From Prevotellaceae bacterium (lineage in GTDB: Bacteria; Bacteroidota; Bacteroidia; Bacteroidales; UBA932): a stretch of 37,561 bases of DNA. Position 1 is the stretch's first letter. Every line of letters starts with the position of its first letter. Shown one piece after another: positions 29,768 to 37,561 of this stretch. Made by a program: the position numbers and the translations under genes. The notes beneath the pieces are model-generated. The model did not search any database. It was not told the DNA's origin and saw nothing but the letters and a program-made list of their open reading frames with translations. The stretch lies in assembly GCA_031284065.1 (NCBI GenBank), contig JAITAP010000014.1, positions 1-37,561 of the forward strand. The letters are read 5' to 3'.

Positions 29768-31651
29768 TTAGCGGTATTGTACTATCTCCATCCAAGGGGT
29801 GTAGCGCAAAAGAAAAACGCCTTTGTTTTCGTAAGCGCCGCCGGGCATGATGGGGATAAAGTTGTAGGAAGATTGCAGCAAATCTTCGTGGTGAAAAGGG
29901 AGGCAACCCTCAAAATTCTTGCCATAGCGGTGCATTGCAGAAATGAAGTACAGCATTACGTCGTAACCCTGAAAGGCAAATTGCGACGGCTCTGTTTTGT
30001 AGGAGTAGCGGTAGCGCTGCACAAACTTTTTTACGGCCTCCGAATTGTAGTCAGTAAAGTAGGGTACGGCAACATGCAGCTTGAGCTCGTAAAAAAGGTT
30101 GAGCTCTATCTTTTCAAATTTTCTCCAATCGCTCGTTCCATAAATTGCTATATTGCACTTGTAGCGGTTGGAAAAGGCTTTCAGGTTAGACAGCAGCTCC
30201 GAAACAAAAGGTTCGTCCTGTGATGCAATAATTACCTTGTTTTCGATGTTGGGAAGGAATATTTTCAGGAAAGTTTCCTGATTTTCGCGTGGCTGCATAC
30301 CTATTTTGTACGATAAATTTTTCACGGTAGGCACGTGCACGCGGGTTTCGTATGCCCGATGCAGATGCTCCAGATACAAAGAGTCGTTTCGCACGGCTGA
30401 GTTGTAGTACATGTTGCTATCCCTTTTGGGCAGGTACTGCCGGTAGTCGTTACGCAGCTTTTGGCTCTCCTCTTCGTCGCGCTGCGATACAAGAATGATG
30501 TTGCTTTGTTCCGGGTTAAGGCGCTCATGCGTCAAGGCTTTTTGCACCTGACTGCTAAAGTCGGTAACAACCTGAAACACGTTAGCATATCCGTACAAAG
30601 AGGTGTCAATAGCCGTGAGGGGCGATACTATTTTTATGTTTCTCGATTTCGCAAATTTTGCAAGAGGGCTAAACAAGTCTTGGTACACAGGCCCAATAAT
30701 AATATCGGCCTTATCAAACACAGCGTTGCGCGTCCACGTGTTTTCGCTTATATTTTTAGAGTCAAGCACGTTGAGGTTAACGGACACACCTCTCAGGCTC
30801 AGAGTTTCGAGCGCCAACAGCGCGCCTTCGTACATTTCCGCAAAGCGAAATGATTTGTAAAGGTTGCTTTCGCTTTCATGGCTGCTTACATCAAACGGTA
30901 AGAGCATGACTACGTTGACAGGCTCTTTATACTTTTGGCTGCTATCGCATTGGGGAACAGCTATTACATTTGGCGTGCTGCTTTTTTTCAATCCGGACAT
31001 TGCAATGGGTATGTAAACTGTCTGACCGGCCTTGATTTTATCTGTTTTTTTGCTGAATATTTGCGGATTATACTGTTTGATAAAATCTATATCTACTTCG
31101 TAGAGGTTAGCGATGGAAAACAGCGTTTCTTTACGCTGCGCGACATGCTTTATGAGGGTTACCTCCGGCTCGCGGCTTTCGTTGTTATTTTCCGAGTTGG
31201 AAGACGTTGTGGCGGTAGCGTTGGCGTCAGGCGTTGGAATTTGCAGCACGGCGTTCACCGGAAGCGTTTTAGAAACTTTGGGGTTGGCGGCAAGGATGTG
31301 GTCCACGCTTACGCCGTACATGCGAGCAATGGAGTAGATGGTTTCTTTGGCCTGCACCACATGCTTGGCGAAGTACTTCGTGCTGTTGGCCGGCGTAAGC
31401 ATAATTTTGAGCCATTGCCCTGTTTTTAGCCCGCCGCTCAGCACGGGGTTGTCGCGCAGCAACTCCTCCATGCTCACGACGTAAACGCGGCAGATGGAGT
31501 ATAACGTTTCGCCCGGCTTTACTGCGTGCAGGTAGTAGCGGTTGTTGCCATCGGTAAGTATTTCGCTCGAGCGGGTAATAGTGGGCGGCTGTTGCTGGGC
31601 AGACAATGTGCAACAAAGTAGTATGGAAAATATGGCGAATATGAATTTCAT
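29768..31651 (-). CDS. LysM-repeat protein fused to a periplasmic-binding-protein fold
   Basis: This is a 627-residue exported protein. The signal peptide covers residues 1 to about 18 (LLCCTLSAQQQ). Three LysM repeats lie at about 38-84 (YYLHAVKPGETLYSICRVY), 92-138 (HVVQAKETIYSIARMYGV) and 168-215 (KHVAQRKETLFSIANLYEV). A Ser/Asn-rich linker separates repeats two and three. From about residue 245 the sequence (VNVVMLLPFDV...YEGALLALETLSLRG) is a type 1 periplasmic-binding fold, as in amino-acid or AmiC-like receptors, with IIIGPVYQDLFSPLAKFAKS. LysM modules bind peptidoglycan, so the binding domain is tethered to the wall. The ligand is unknown and no transporter genes are nearby. It is divergent from thrA. 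Confidence 0.85.
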   Translation of the reverse strand: MKFIFAIFSILLCCTLSAQQQPPTITRSSEILTDGNNRYYLHAVKPGETLYSICRVYVVSMEELLRDNPVLSGGLKTGQWLKIMLTPANSTKYFAKHVVQAKETIYSIARMYGVSVDHILAANPKVSKTLPVNAVLQIPTPDANATATTSSNSENNNESREPEVTLIKHVAQRKETLFSIANLYEVDIDFIKQYNPQIFSKKTDKIKAGQTVYIPIAMSGLKKSSTPNVIAVPQCDSSQKYKEPVNVVMLLPFDVSSHESESNLYKSFRFAEMYEGALLALETLSLRGVSVNLNVLDSKNISENTWTRNAVFDKADIIIGPVYQDLFSPLAKFAKSRNIKIVSPLTAIDTSLYGYANVFQVVTDFSSQVQKALTHERLNPEQSNIILVSQRDEEESQKLRNDYRQYLPKRDSNMYYNSAVRNDSLYLEHLHRAYETRVHVPTVKNLSYKIGMQPRENQETFLKIFLPNIENKVIIASQDEPFVSELLSNLKAFSNRYKCNIAIYGTSDWRKFEKIELNLFYELKLHVAVPYFTDYNSEAVKKFVQRYRYSYKTEPSQFAFQGYDVMLYFISAMHRYGKNFEGCLPFHHEDLLQSSYNFIPIMPGGAYENKGVFLLRYTPWMEIVQYR

Positions 31652-31682
31652 ACGAATTTTTCATCCATTAGATAGTAAGCCG

Positions 31683-31690
31683 CAAATTTA
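31683..31690 (-). promoter_or_regulatory. -7 element of the LysM-protein promoter
   Basis: TAAATTTG on the minus strand fits TAnnTTTG, about 30 bases before the start at 31651. It lies back-to-back with the thrA promoter. Confidence 0.5.
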
Positions 31691-31713
31691 CGTATTTTTA
31701 TTGAGAAACAGCA

Positions 31714-31745
31714 TTTGCGAATACCATAAAATTGTACTACCTTTG
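31714..31745 (+). promoter_or_regulatory. Promoter of the thrABC operon
   Basis: TTTG (31714-31717), 20 bases and TACCTTTG (31738-31745) form the best consensus match in the window. The leader of about 60 bases has no obvious threonine-rich leader peptide. Confidence 0.8.
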
Positions 31746-31810
31746 CCAAATTTATATATCATTGTTCTTTTCATTGATAAATAGCAGGTTATAAATTTTT
31801 GACGGTATAG

Positions 31811-34243
31811 ATGATAAGAGTACTGAAATTTGGAGGCTCGTCGGTTGCCACGCCCGAGAGCATACGAAAGGTAAAAGCAATTGTGGAGCAAAGCGCTGAT
31901 AATAAGTTTATAGTAGTATCGGCGCTGGGAGGCATAACCGACCAGCTGGTGAAGGCAAGCGCAATGGCGGCGGCGGGAGAAGACGACTTCAAAAAAGAGC
32001 TGAACGAAATAGAGCAACGCCACCTGAGCGCGGCAAAATCGTTGGTAAAACCGCAGCAGCAAGGGCACGTGCTGAGCGAGCTGAAGGTAATGCTTAACGA
32101 GCTCGAAGATTACTTACAGAGCATTGCGCGCCTGCGCGAGCTCACGCCCAAGCTACAGGACTACGTGCTGAGCTTTGGCGAGCGCATGAGCGCATTTTTG
32201 CTGAGCGAAACCATCGCCGACGCCGTCCTGATTGACTCGCGCAGCATCATCAAAACCGATAGCACGTTTGGCAAGGCCACCGTAGATTTTGCAAAAACGA
32301 ACGAGCTCTGCAAAGCGTCACTCTCCGACGTTAAAGGCCGCGCGGTGCTGCCGGGCTTCATTGCCTCCGACAAAAACGGCGCTACCACTACGCTCGGAAG
32401 AGGCGGAAGCGACTACACTGCCGCCATTCTTGCGGCTGCCATAGGCGCTTCATTCGTAGAAATCTGGACAGATGTGGACGGTTTTATGACCGCAGACCCG
32501 CGCAAGGTCGAGAAAGCGTACACCATTAAGCGCCTCAGCTACTCGGAAGTTTTTGAGCTGTCGAATTTTGGCGCAAAGGTAATTTACCCGCCTACGGTGC
32601 ACCCGCTGCTTTCTGCCGACATTGCCATGCTGATAAAAAACACGTTCAACCCGGCAGCCGACGGAACGCTGGTAGATGCTCACGCCGACACGTCAACCGA
32701 CCAAGCTATCAAAGGCATTTCATCCATTGACGATATTGCCCTCCTCACGCTGCACGGCGTTGGGATGACCGGCGTATCGGGCACCTCAAAGCGGCTGTTT
32801 AGCGCGCTGGCGGAGGCAAAAGTCAACGTGATACTCATTTCGCAGGCTTCGTCGGAGCAATCCATAACTTTTGCCATAGCGCCGGAGCACGTAGAGCCGG
32901 CAAGGCAAACCATAGAGCGCGAATTTGAGGCGGAAATACGCCACAAAACCATCGGGTTGAGGGTGGAGGACAAAATGTCCATCATTGCCATTGTGGGCGA
33001 AAATATGAAGCGTATGCCGGGCATATCGGGCAAACTTTTCAACGCCTTAGGCAAAAACGGCGTAAACGTGGTGGCAATTGCGCAAGGCTCGTCGGAGCTT
33101 AACATTTCAACCGTAGTTCACAAGCTAAACCTGCGCAAGGCGCTCAACGTAATTCACGAAGCTTTTTTTTTATCGGGCTATAGAGAGGTACACCTGTATA
33201 TAGCCGGGATTGGTACTGTGGGTGGAAATTTAGTGCAGCAGATACGGCAGCAGCGCGAAGACCTGATGAAAAATCATCGCCTCAAAATAAACGTGGTCGG
33301 CGTGATGAACTCTAAAAAAATGCTGTTCGACGTGCAAGGCATAAACCTCGACGACGTGAGGGGCGAGCTTGAGCGCAAGGGGACAACGCTAAGCCTGAAC
33401 AGCTTTGTGCAGCACATTGCTTCGGTGAACCTGCGCAACAGCATTTTTGTCGATTGCACCGCCAGCGGAGAGGTGGCGGATATTTACGGAATTGCGCTAC
33501 AGTCATTTGTGTCGGTGATAACGGCCAACAAAATTGCCTGCTCAAGCGATTACGCGCGGTACCGGCAGCTGCAAGACCTGTCGCGCATACGGGGGGTGAA
33601 ATTTTTGTACGAAACCAACGTTGGCGCAGGATTGCCCGTAATTAAAACCATAAACGAGCTGATGCTTAGCGGCGACAGGATTGTAAAGCTGGAGGCCGTA
33701 CTCTCCGGCACGCTCAACTTCATTTTTAACACCATCAGCGAAGAAATTACGATGAGTCAGGCCATAAAAATGGCTCAAGAAAAAGGCTACTCGGAGCCCG
33801 ACCCGCGCGTTGACTTGAGCGGAATAGACGTGCTCCGCAAAATTTTAATCCTCTCCCGCGAATGTGGCTACCCTTTGGAAAAAACAGATGTGGAGGTAAG
33901 CAAGTTTTTACCCGACAGCTGCTTTGACACGCCCACTATGGACATGTTTTTTGGCGAGGTGCAAAAGCTGGATGCGGACTTTGAGGCGCGTCGCAAAGCG
34001 TTGTACAAAGCGGGAAAACGCTGGCGGTTTGTAGCCTCGCTTGACAACGGGAAAGCCAAAGTCAGCCTGCAAGAGGTAGATGTTGCGCACCCGTTCTTCA
34101 ACCTGCAAGGCAGCGATAATATTATAACGCTGCACACCGAGCGGTATAGCGCACAACCTATGGTGATAAAAGGCGCAGGCGCGGGAGCGGCCGTTACGGC
34201 GGCCGGCGTATTCGGCGATATTATCAGGGTGGCGAATATTTAG
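31811..34243 (+). CDS. thrA: Bifunctional aspartokinase / homoserine dehydrogenase
   Basis: This is an 810-residue fusion. The N-terminal amino-acid kinase domain (about 1-290) begins MIRVLKFGGSSVATPESIRK and has FGERMSAFLLS, LGRGGSDYTAA and EIWTDVDGFMTADPR. Two ACT domains follow (about 310-450; MTGVSGTSKRLFSALAEA and MPGISGKLFNALGKNGVN), the sites of threonine feedback in related enzymes. The C-terminal homoserine dehydrogenase (about 460-810) has the NAD(P) motif GIGTVGGNL, FVDCTAS and the catalytic region VLSGTLNFIFN with GYSEPDPRVDLSG. It performs the first and third steps from aspartate to threonine and methionine. It heads the operon thrA-thrB-thrC with gaps of about 50 bases and has a consensus promoter. 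Confidence 0.97.
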   Translation: MIRVLKFGGSSVATPESIRKVKAIVEQSADNKFIVVSALGGITDQLVKASAMAAAGEDDFKKELNEIEQRHLSAAKSLVKPQQQGHVLSELKVMLNELEDYLQSIARLRELTPKLQDYVLSFGERMSAFLLSETIADAVLIDSRSIIKTDSTFGKATVDFAKTNELCKASLSDVKGRAVLPGFIASDKNGATTTLGRGGSDYTAAILAAAIGASFVEIWTDVDGFMTADPRKVEKAYTIKRLSYSEVFELSNFGAKVIYPPTVHPLLSADIAMLIKNTFNPAADGTLVDAHADTSTDQAIKGISSIDDIALLTLHGVGMTGVSGTSKRLFSALAEAKVNVILISQASSEQSITFAIAPEHVEPARQTIEREFEAEIRHKTIGLRVEDKMSIIAIVGENMKRMPGISGKLFNALGKNGVNVVAIAQGSSELNISTVVHKLNLRKALNVIHEAFFLSGYREVHLYIAGIGTVGGNLVQQIRQQREDLMKNHRLKINVVGVMNSKKMLFDVQGINLDDVRGELERKGTTLSLNSFVQHIASVNLRNSIFVDCTASGEVADIYGIALQSFVSVITANKIACSSDYARYRQLQDLSRIRGVKFLYETNVGAGLPVIKTINELMLSGDRIVKLEAVLSGTLNFIFNTISEEITMSQAIKMAQEKGYSEPDPRVDLSGIDVLRKILILSRECGYPLEKTDVEVSKFLPDSCFDTPTMDMFFGEVQKLDADFEARRKALYKAGKRWRFVASLDNGKAKVSLQEVDVAHPFFNLQGSDNIITLHTERYSAQPMVIKGAGAGAAVTAAGVFGDIIRVANI

Positions 34244-34293
34244 CGAAAAAGCGCAGCCGTAATCAAACGCAAAACCATAATCAGACGCATAAA

Positions 34294-35217
34294 ATGCCGG
34301 ACAAGCTCAAAATATTTTCGCCTGCCACAGTTGCCAACGTTGCCTGCGGGTTTGACGTGCTGGGCTTTGCGCTCAACAACCCCGGCGACGAAATCAGCAT
34401 AGCGTTCAACAGTAGCGGCGCTATTGCGCTGCGCGACGAAACGCCGTATGGCTTGCCGCTGTCGCCCGAAAAAAACGCAGCGGCCGTAGCGCTGCAATCC
34501 ATGCTTAATGCCCTGCAAAGCAGGCAGGGGTTTGATATTACCTTTTTGTCAAAAATCATGCCCGGTAGCGGCGTTGGGTCAAGCGCGGCAAGTTCGGCCG
34601 CCGGCGTGTTTGGCGCTAACGAATTGCTTGGTCGTCCGTTTACGCGCAAGCAGCTGGTGGAGTTTGCCATGCAGGGCGAGAGGGTCGCAAGCGGCTCGGC
34701 ACATGCCGACAACGTAGCGCCGGCGCTCATGGGCGGCTTCACGCTGGTGCGCAGCTACGCGCCGCTTGATGTTATTCCCATTCCCAGCCCTCCGGTATTT
34801 GCCGCTGTGGTGCATCCTCAAATTGAAGTACGCACGAGCGATAGCCGCAAAATTCTGCGTCAGGAAGTACCCATAAAAAAAGCTGTGGAGCAGTGGGGAA
34901 ACGTTGCCGGGCTTGTTGCCGGACTTTTTACCAACGACTACGACCTCATTAGCCGCTCGCTGCACGACGTGATTGTAGAGCCTGTGCGCGCGCTACTTAT
35001 TCCCGAATTTTACGCCATCAAGCAGGCTGCCATTGACGCCGGTGCGCTGGGGTGCAGCATTTCCGGCAGCGGGCCTTCCATCTTTGCCCTGAGCAGGGAC
35101 AAAGAAACGGCGCAAAACGTAGCGCAGGCAATGCACTATGGATTTGACCGGGTAGGCATTGAAAGCCACATTTTTGTATCGCCCATCAACAAAGAGGGGG
35201 TGCGGGTTAGCGAGTAG
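34294..35217 (+). CDS. thrB: Homoserine kinase
   Basis: This is a 307-residue GHMP kinase. It starts KIFSPATVANVACGFDVLGFAL and has the ATP-binding motif PGSGVGSSAASSAAG (about residues 90-104). GCSISGSGPSIFAL (third GHMP motif) lies near the C-terminus. It phosphorylates homoserine to O-phosphohomoserine in the cytoplasm. It sits between thrA and thrC, about 50 bases from each. Confidence 0.96.
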   Translation: MPDKLKIFSPATVANVACGFDVLGFALNNPGDEISIAFNSSGAIALRDETPYGLPLSPEKNAAAVALQSMLNALQSRQGFDITFLSKIMPGSGVGSSAASSAAGVFGANELLGRPFTRKQLVEFAMQGERVASGSAHADNVAPALMGGFTLVRSYAPLDVIPIPSPPVFAAVVHPQIEVRTSDSRKILRQEVPIKKAVEQWGNVAGLVAGLFTNDYDLISRSLHDVIVEPVRALLIPEFYAIKQAAIDAGALGCSISGSGPSIFALSRDKETAQNVAQAMHYGFDRVGIESHIFVSPINKEGVRVSE

Positions 35218-35237
35218 CCCGACGCAAAAAAAATGCG

Positions 35238-35245
35238 TACTTTTG
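35238..35245 (+). promoter_or_regulatory. Possible internal -7 element before thrC
   Basis: TACTTTTG fits TAnnTTTG, 23 bases before thrC. It overlaps a small ACGCA/TGCGT hairpin. No -33 match was found, so it may be chance. Confidence 0.3.
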
Positions 35246-35267
35246 CCCTCACATTATCATTAGCAGA

Positions 35268-36560
35268 ATGAAATACTATAGCACCAACAAGCAAGTCCCG
35301 CTATCGACGCTGAAAGACGCGGTTTTAAAAGGGTTAGCCGATGATAACGGCTTGTACATGCCGGAGCGTATTCCGCAGCTCGGCGGCGATTTTTTTGCCG
35401 CGCTGCACGCCAAAACGCTTCAGGAGATAGCGTCGGAGGTTGCCGTCGCGCTTTTTGGCGAAGACATACCGGCGGCAACGCTGCGCGATATAGTGCACGG
35501 TGCGCTGAATTTTGACATTCCGCTGGTGAAAGTAGCCGACAACCGCTACAGCCTTGAGCTGTTTCACGGGCCTACTATGGCATTCAAAGACGTTGGCGCT
35601 CGCTTTTTGGCGCGAATGATGCAGCATTTCACCCGCAACGAAAGCGTTGAAACAAACGTGCTGGCGGCAACCTCCGGCGACACGGGAAGCGCGGTGGCAA
35701 ACGGGTTTCTGGGAATTGAGGGTATTACCGTTACGATTTTATACCCAAAAGGCTTGGTGAGCAAAATTCAGGAGTCGCAGTTTACCACGCTGGGGCAAAA
35801 TGTGTGCGCTCTCGAAGTGGAGGGCACATTTGACGATTGTCAGCGCTTAGTCAAGCAAGCTTTTCTGGATAAGGAGCTCAACGCGCAGCGCAAGCTCACG
35901 TCGGCGAACTCTATCAACTTGGCACGCTTCATCCCGCAGGCGTTCTACTACTTTTGGGCTTGGGCGCAAATGCCGAAAGACTGCGAGGTGGTAGCGTCCG
36001 TTCCGAGCGGAAACTTCGGCAACCTGATGGCGGGATTGCTTGCCATGCGCATGGGGTTGCCCGTAAAGCATTTCATTGCCGCAAACAACGCCAACGACAT
36101 TTTTTTGAAGTACCTGCAAACGGCTAAATTTTCGCCGCGCCCAAGCATTGCCACCATCGCCAACGCGATGGATGTGGGCAACCCGAGCAACTTTGCCCGT
36201 ATCATGGACTTGTACGGCAGCAATTACGCCAGCGTAACGGCAGACATTTCGGGCTACAGCTATAGCGATGCGCAAATTCGAGAGGTGATAAAGCGTACAT
36301 TTACCGAAACCGGATACACGCTCGACCCGCACGGAGCCTGCGCCTGCGAAGCCTTGCGCGAGTACTTGGAAACGAACAAAACGCCTAAGGGATTTTTTCT
36401 GGAAACGGCGCACCCTGCAAAGTTCAAGGAAACGGTGGATGATATTTTGGAGGCTGATATTGCCGTTCCCGAAAAGCTGCAAGCCTTTATGAGCGGTAAA
36501 AAGCAAACCGTTGGCATGAGCATCCGGTACGAAGATTTCAGGGATTTTCTGCTGAAATGA
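35268..36560 (+). CDS. thrC: Threonine synthase
   Basis: This is a 430-residue PLP enzyme. It starts MKYYSTNKQVPLSTLKDAVLKGLADDNGLYMPE, the usual opening of the bacterial long form. The PLP lysine is K107 in FHGPTMAFKDVGARFL. The phosphate-binding region AATSGDTGSAVANGF and SVPSGNFGNLMAG are present. It converts O-phosphohomoserine to threonine and closes the pathway started by thrA and thrB. No clear terminator follows; the repeat island begins directly. Confidence 0.97.
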   Translation: MKYYSTNKQVPLSTLKDAVLKGLADDNGLYMPERIPQLGGDFFAALHAKTLQEIASEVAVALFGEDIPAATLRDIVHGALNFDIPLVKVADNRYSLELFHGPTMAFKDVGARFLARMMQHFTRNESVETNVLAATSGDTGSAVANGFLGIEGITVTILYPKGLVSKIQESQFTTLGQNVCALEVEGTFDDCQRLVKQAFLDKELNAQRKLTSANSINLARFIPQAFYYFWAWAQMPKDCEVVASVPSGNFGNLMAGLLAMRMGLPVKHFIAANNANDIFLKYLQTAKFSPRPSIATIANAMDVGNPSNFARIMDLYGSNYASVTADISGYSYSDAQIREVIKRTFTETGYTLDPHGACACEALREYLETNKTPKGFFLETAHPAKFKETVDDILEADIAVPEKLQAFMSGKKQTVGMSIRYEDFRDFLLK

Positions 36561-36589
36561 TTTTACCGGCTTCACTACTGACCAGCTAA

Positions 36590-37075
36590 AATTCGGTCGT
36601 AAGGCTTTAGCCTAATATCACTAAGGGGCGCGGCACGGGGCGCGGCGTTCGCGCCATCCCGTTAGGGATGGAACGCTCGGTAGAAAACCATCCCCACCAC
36701 CAAACCCGACAGTCCGTAGGAATGCCTCCGAAATATTTTTGGACACATTCCTAACGGAATGTGTTGCGCCGAGAAGATTGCCCTTTTCTACCGAGCGGTT
36801 CATCCCTACGGAATGAAAGACGCAAGCGACCTGCCACACCTTGCTCCCGGACCTCACCCCCGACCCCTCTCCAAAGGAGAGGGGAGGCTTGCGCCGAACA
36901 TCGCGCCCCGCCGCGCATCGCGCCCCACCCCACCCGTCATTCCGACCGGAGCGCGCAAGGCACGCGCGCGCGCAGCGGAGGAACCTCCCGCCATTTTTGC
37001 CATATAACGGCAACAAGGGTGGGTGGTAAGGTGGGAGGTTCCTCGCTACGCTCCGAATGACGGCGGGAGGGAACG
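36590..37075. repeat. Second palindromic repeat island after thrC
   Basis: No gene is seen here. In order: GGTCGTAAGGCTTTAGCC (like 18174); a 36-bp unit at 36651-36686 identical to the reverse complement of 14542-14577; the ATTCC palindrome pair joined by AAATATTTTTGG (36714-36762, inverted relative to copy 1); TTTCTACCGAGCGGTTCATC near 36784; the GTCATTCCGACC block (36935-36992); and an inverted partner with CCTCGCTACGCTCCGAATGA at 37031-37070. Short frames here are translated repeats. Confidence 0.75.
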
Positions 37076-37103
37076 GCGGTGGGGCGTTTGCGGGGCGGAG
37101 ATA

Positions 37104-37283
37104 AACCTCATTTCCACCTCATTTCTTTAACAAAACAACCTCAGTAGCAATGGCATGAAAATCTCTCCCACAACCTCATTACCTCATTACAAAGCGATTG
37201 AATGAGGTAATGAGGTTGGCAGGTATGTACGTATTTCTGCTACTGAGGTTGTTTTGTTGTTTGAATGAGGTGGAAATGAGGTT
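37104..37283. repeat. 180-bp near-palindrome built from AACCTCATT units
   Basis: Two arms of about 85 bases are complementary around a 12-base centre (37189-37200). Perfectly paired blocks include the outer AACCTCATTTCCACCTCATT, a CAAAACAACCTCAGTAGCA block and the inner AACCTCATTACCTCATT. A central part of each arm (about 37150-37170) is not paired. The motif AACCTCA or ACCTCATT recurs several times per arm. Confidence 0.85.
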
Positions 37284-37326
37284 GTTGCGGCGGGACGGGA
37301 CGAACGCCGCGACCCCGCGCCCCCCC

Positions 37327-37561
37327 AAGCCCTGAAAGGGCGAAATCATTAGCGTAGGGCAACGCCCTGCGAACGCCGAGCCCCCGCGCCTCCCCCAAGC
37401 CCTGAAAGGGCGTAATCCATTAGCGTAGGGCAACGCCCTACGAACGCCGCGCATCGCGCGCCTCCCCCAAGCCCTGAAAGGGCGTAATCCATTAGCGTAG
37501 GGCAACGCCCTACGAACGCCGCGCTCCCGCGCCTCCCCCAAAGCCCTGAAAGGGCGTAATC
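37327..37561. repeat. 70-72-bp tandem repeat, open at the right edge
   Basis: AAGCCCTGAAAGGGC starts units at 37327, 37397, 37469 and 37541. Each unit carries the palindromes GCCCTGAAAGGGC and GTAGGGCAACGCCCTAC (first copy CTGCG), separated by GTAATCCATTAGC. Unit ends vary (GCGCATCGCGCG, GCGCTCCCGCG). A minus-strand open frame over it (37541-37179) is translated repeat. Confidence 0.85.

Noticed and set aside
37179..37541. 120-codon minus-strand ORF at the right edge
   Set aside because: It is entirely the translation of the inverted repeat and the 70-72-bp tandem array.

Overview
The window reads as a chromosomal segment of a Bacteroidota bacterium, most likely Bacteroidales. Many genes are preceded by the Bacteroidota-type -7 promoter element TAnnTTTG, often with TTG or TTTG about 20 bases upstream. 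Shine-Dalgarno sequences are mostly weak or absent. The gene set also fits: a fused aspartokinase/homoserine dehydrogenase followed by thrB and thrC, a NrtR-type Nudix regulator, PorV/PorQ-like and helix-hairpin-helix surface proteins, and a LysM plus periplasmic-binding-fold protein. Base composition looks close to balanced, with AT-rich intergenic stretches and GC-rich palindromic repeat islands. No phage, plasmid backbone, complete insertion sequence, CRISPR array, rRNA or complete tRNA is visible.

Layout. 1-700: the 5' end of purL running off the left edge, then small unidentified ORFs and the 3' end of a tRNA with no 5' half. 700-2910: lolD, then greA, a HIT protein and thioredoxin; greA has a leader that contains a promoter followed by an intrinsic terminator. 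2941-6341 (minus): a secreted helix-hairpin-helix protein, a PorV/PorQ-like barrel, and ssb. 6560-11933 (plus): an unnamed four-gene envelope redox cluster made of a beta-propeller protein, a poly-ferredoxin, a NapH/NosR-like membrane ferredoxin and a membrane-anchored PQQ-like propeller. 12036-14478: trmB, a decayed HTH gene fragment, xerD and xseB. 14480-15120: a repeat island. 15123-18098: a 991-residue PEP/pyruvate-binding-domain protein with receiver-like N-terminal domains.

18323-24192 (minus): a lipoprotein, a thioesterase, a serine hydrolase, hisF, hisH, a Nudix regulator and a pectinesterase. 24529-26100 (plus): infC-rpmI-rplT; infC has no ordinary start codon and most likely begins at AUA behind a perfect AGGAGG. 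26217-29103: alaS followed by a candidate small RNA. 29102-31651 (minus): a YggS-type PLP protein and the LysM/periplasmic-binding protein. 31714-36560 (plus): the threonine operon thrABC. 36560-37561: a second repeat island with a 180-bp inverted repeat and 70-72-bp tandem units.

How the genes work together. thrA-thrB-thrC carry aspartate to threonine, and hisH-hisF form the IGP synthase step of histidine synthesis. infC-rpmI-rplT is the conserved initiation factor/ribosomal protein operon. The 7012-11933 cluster is the best candidate for an undescribed system: its Fe-S membrane protein and extracytoplasmic partners suggest electron transfer across or along the inner membrane, but the substrate cannot be read from sequence. 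All function calls are from reading sequence motifs; no database search was run.
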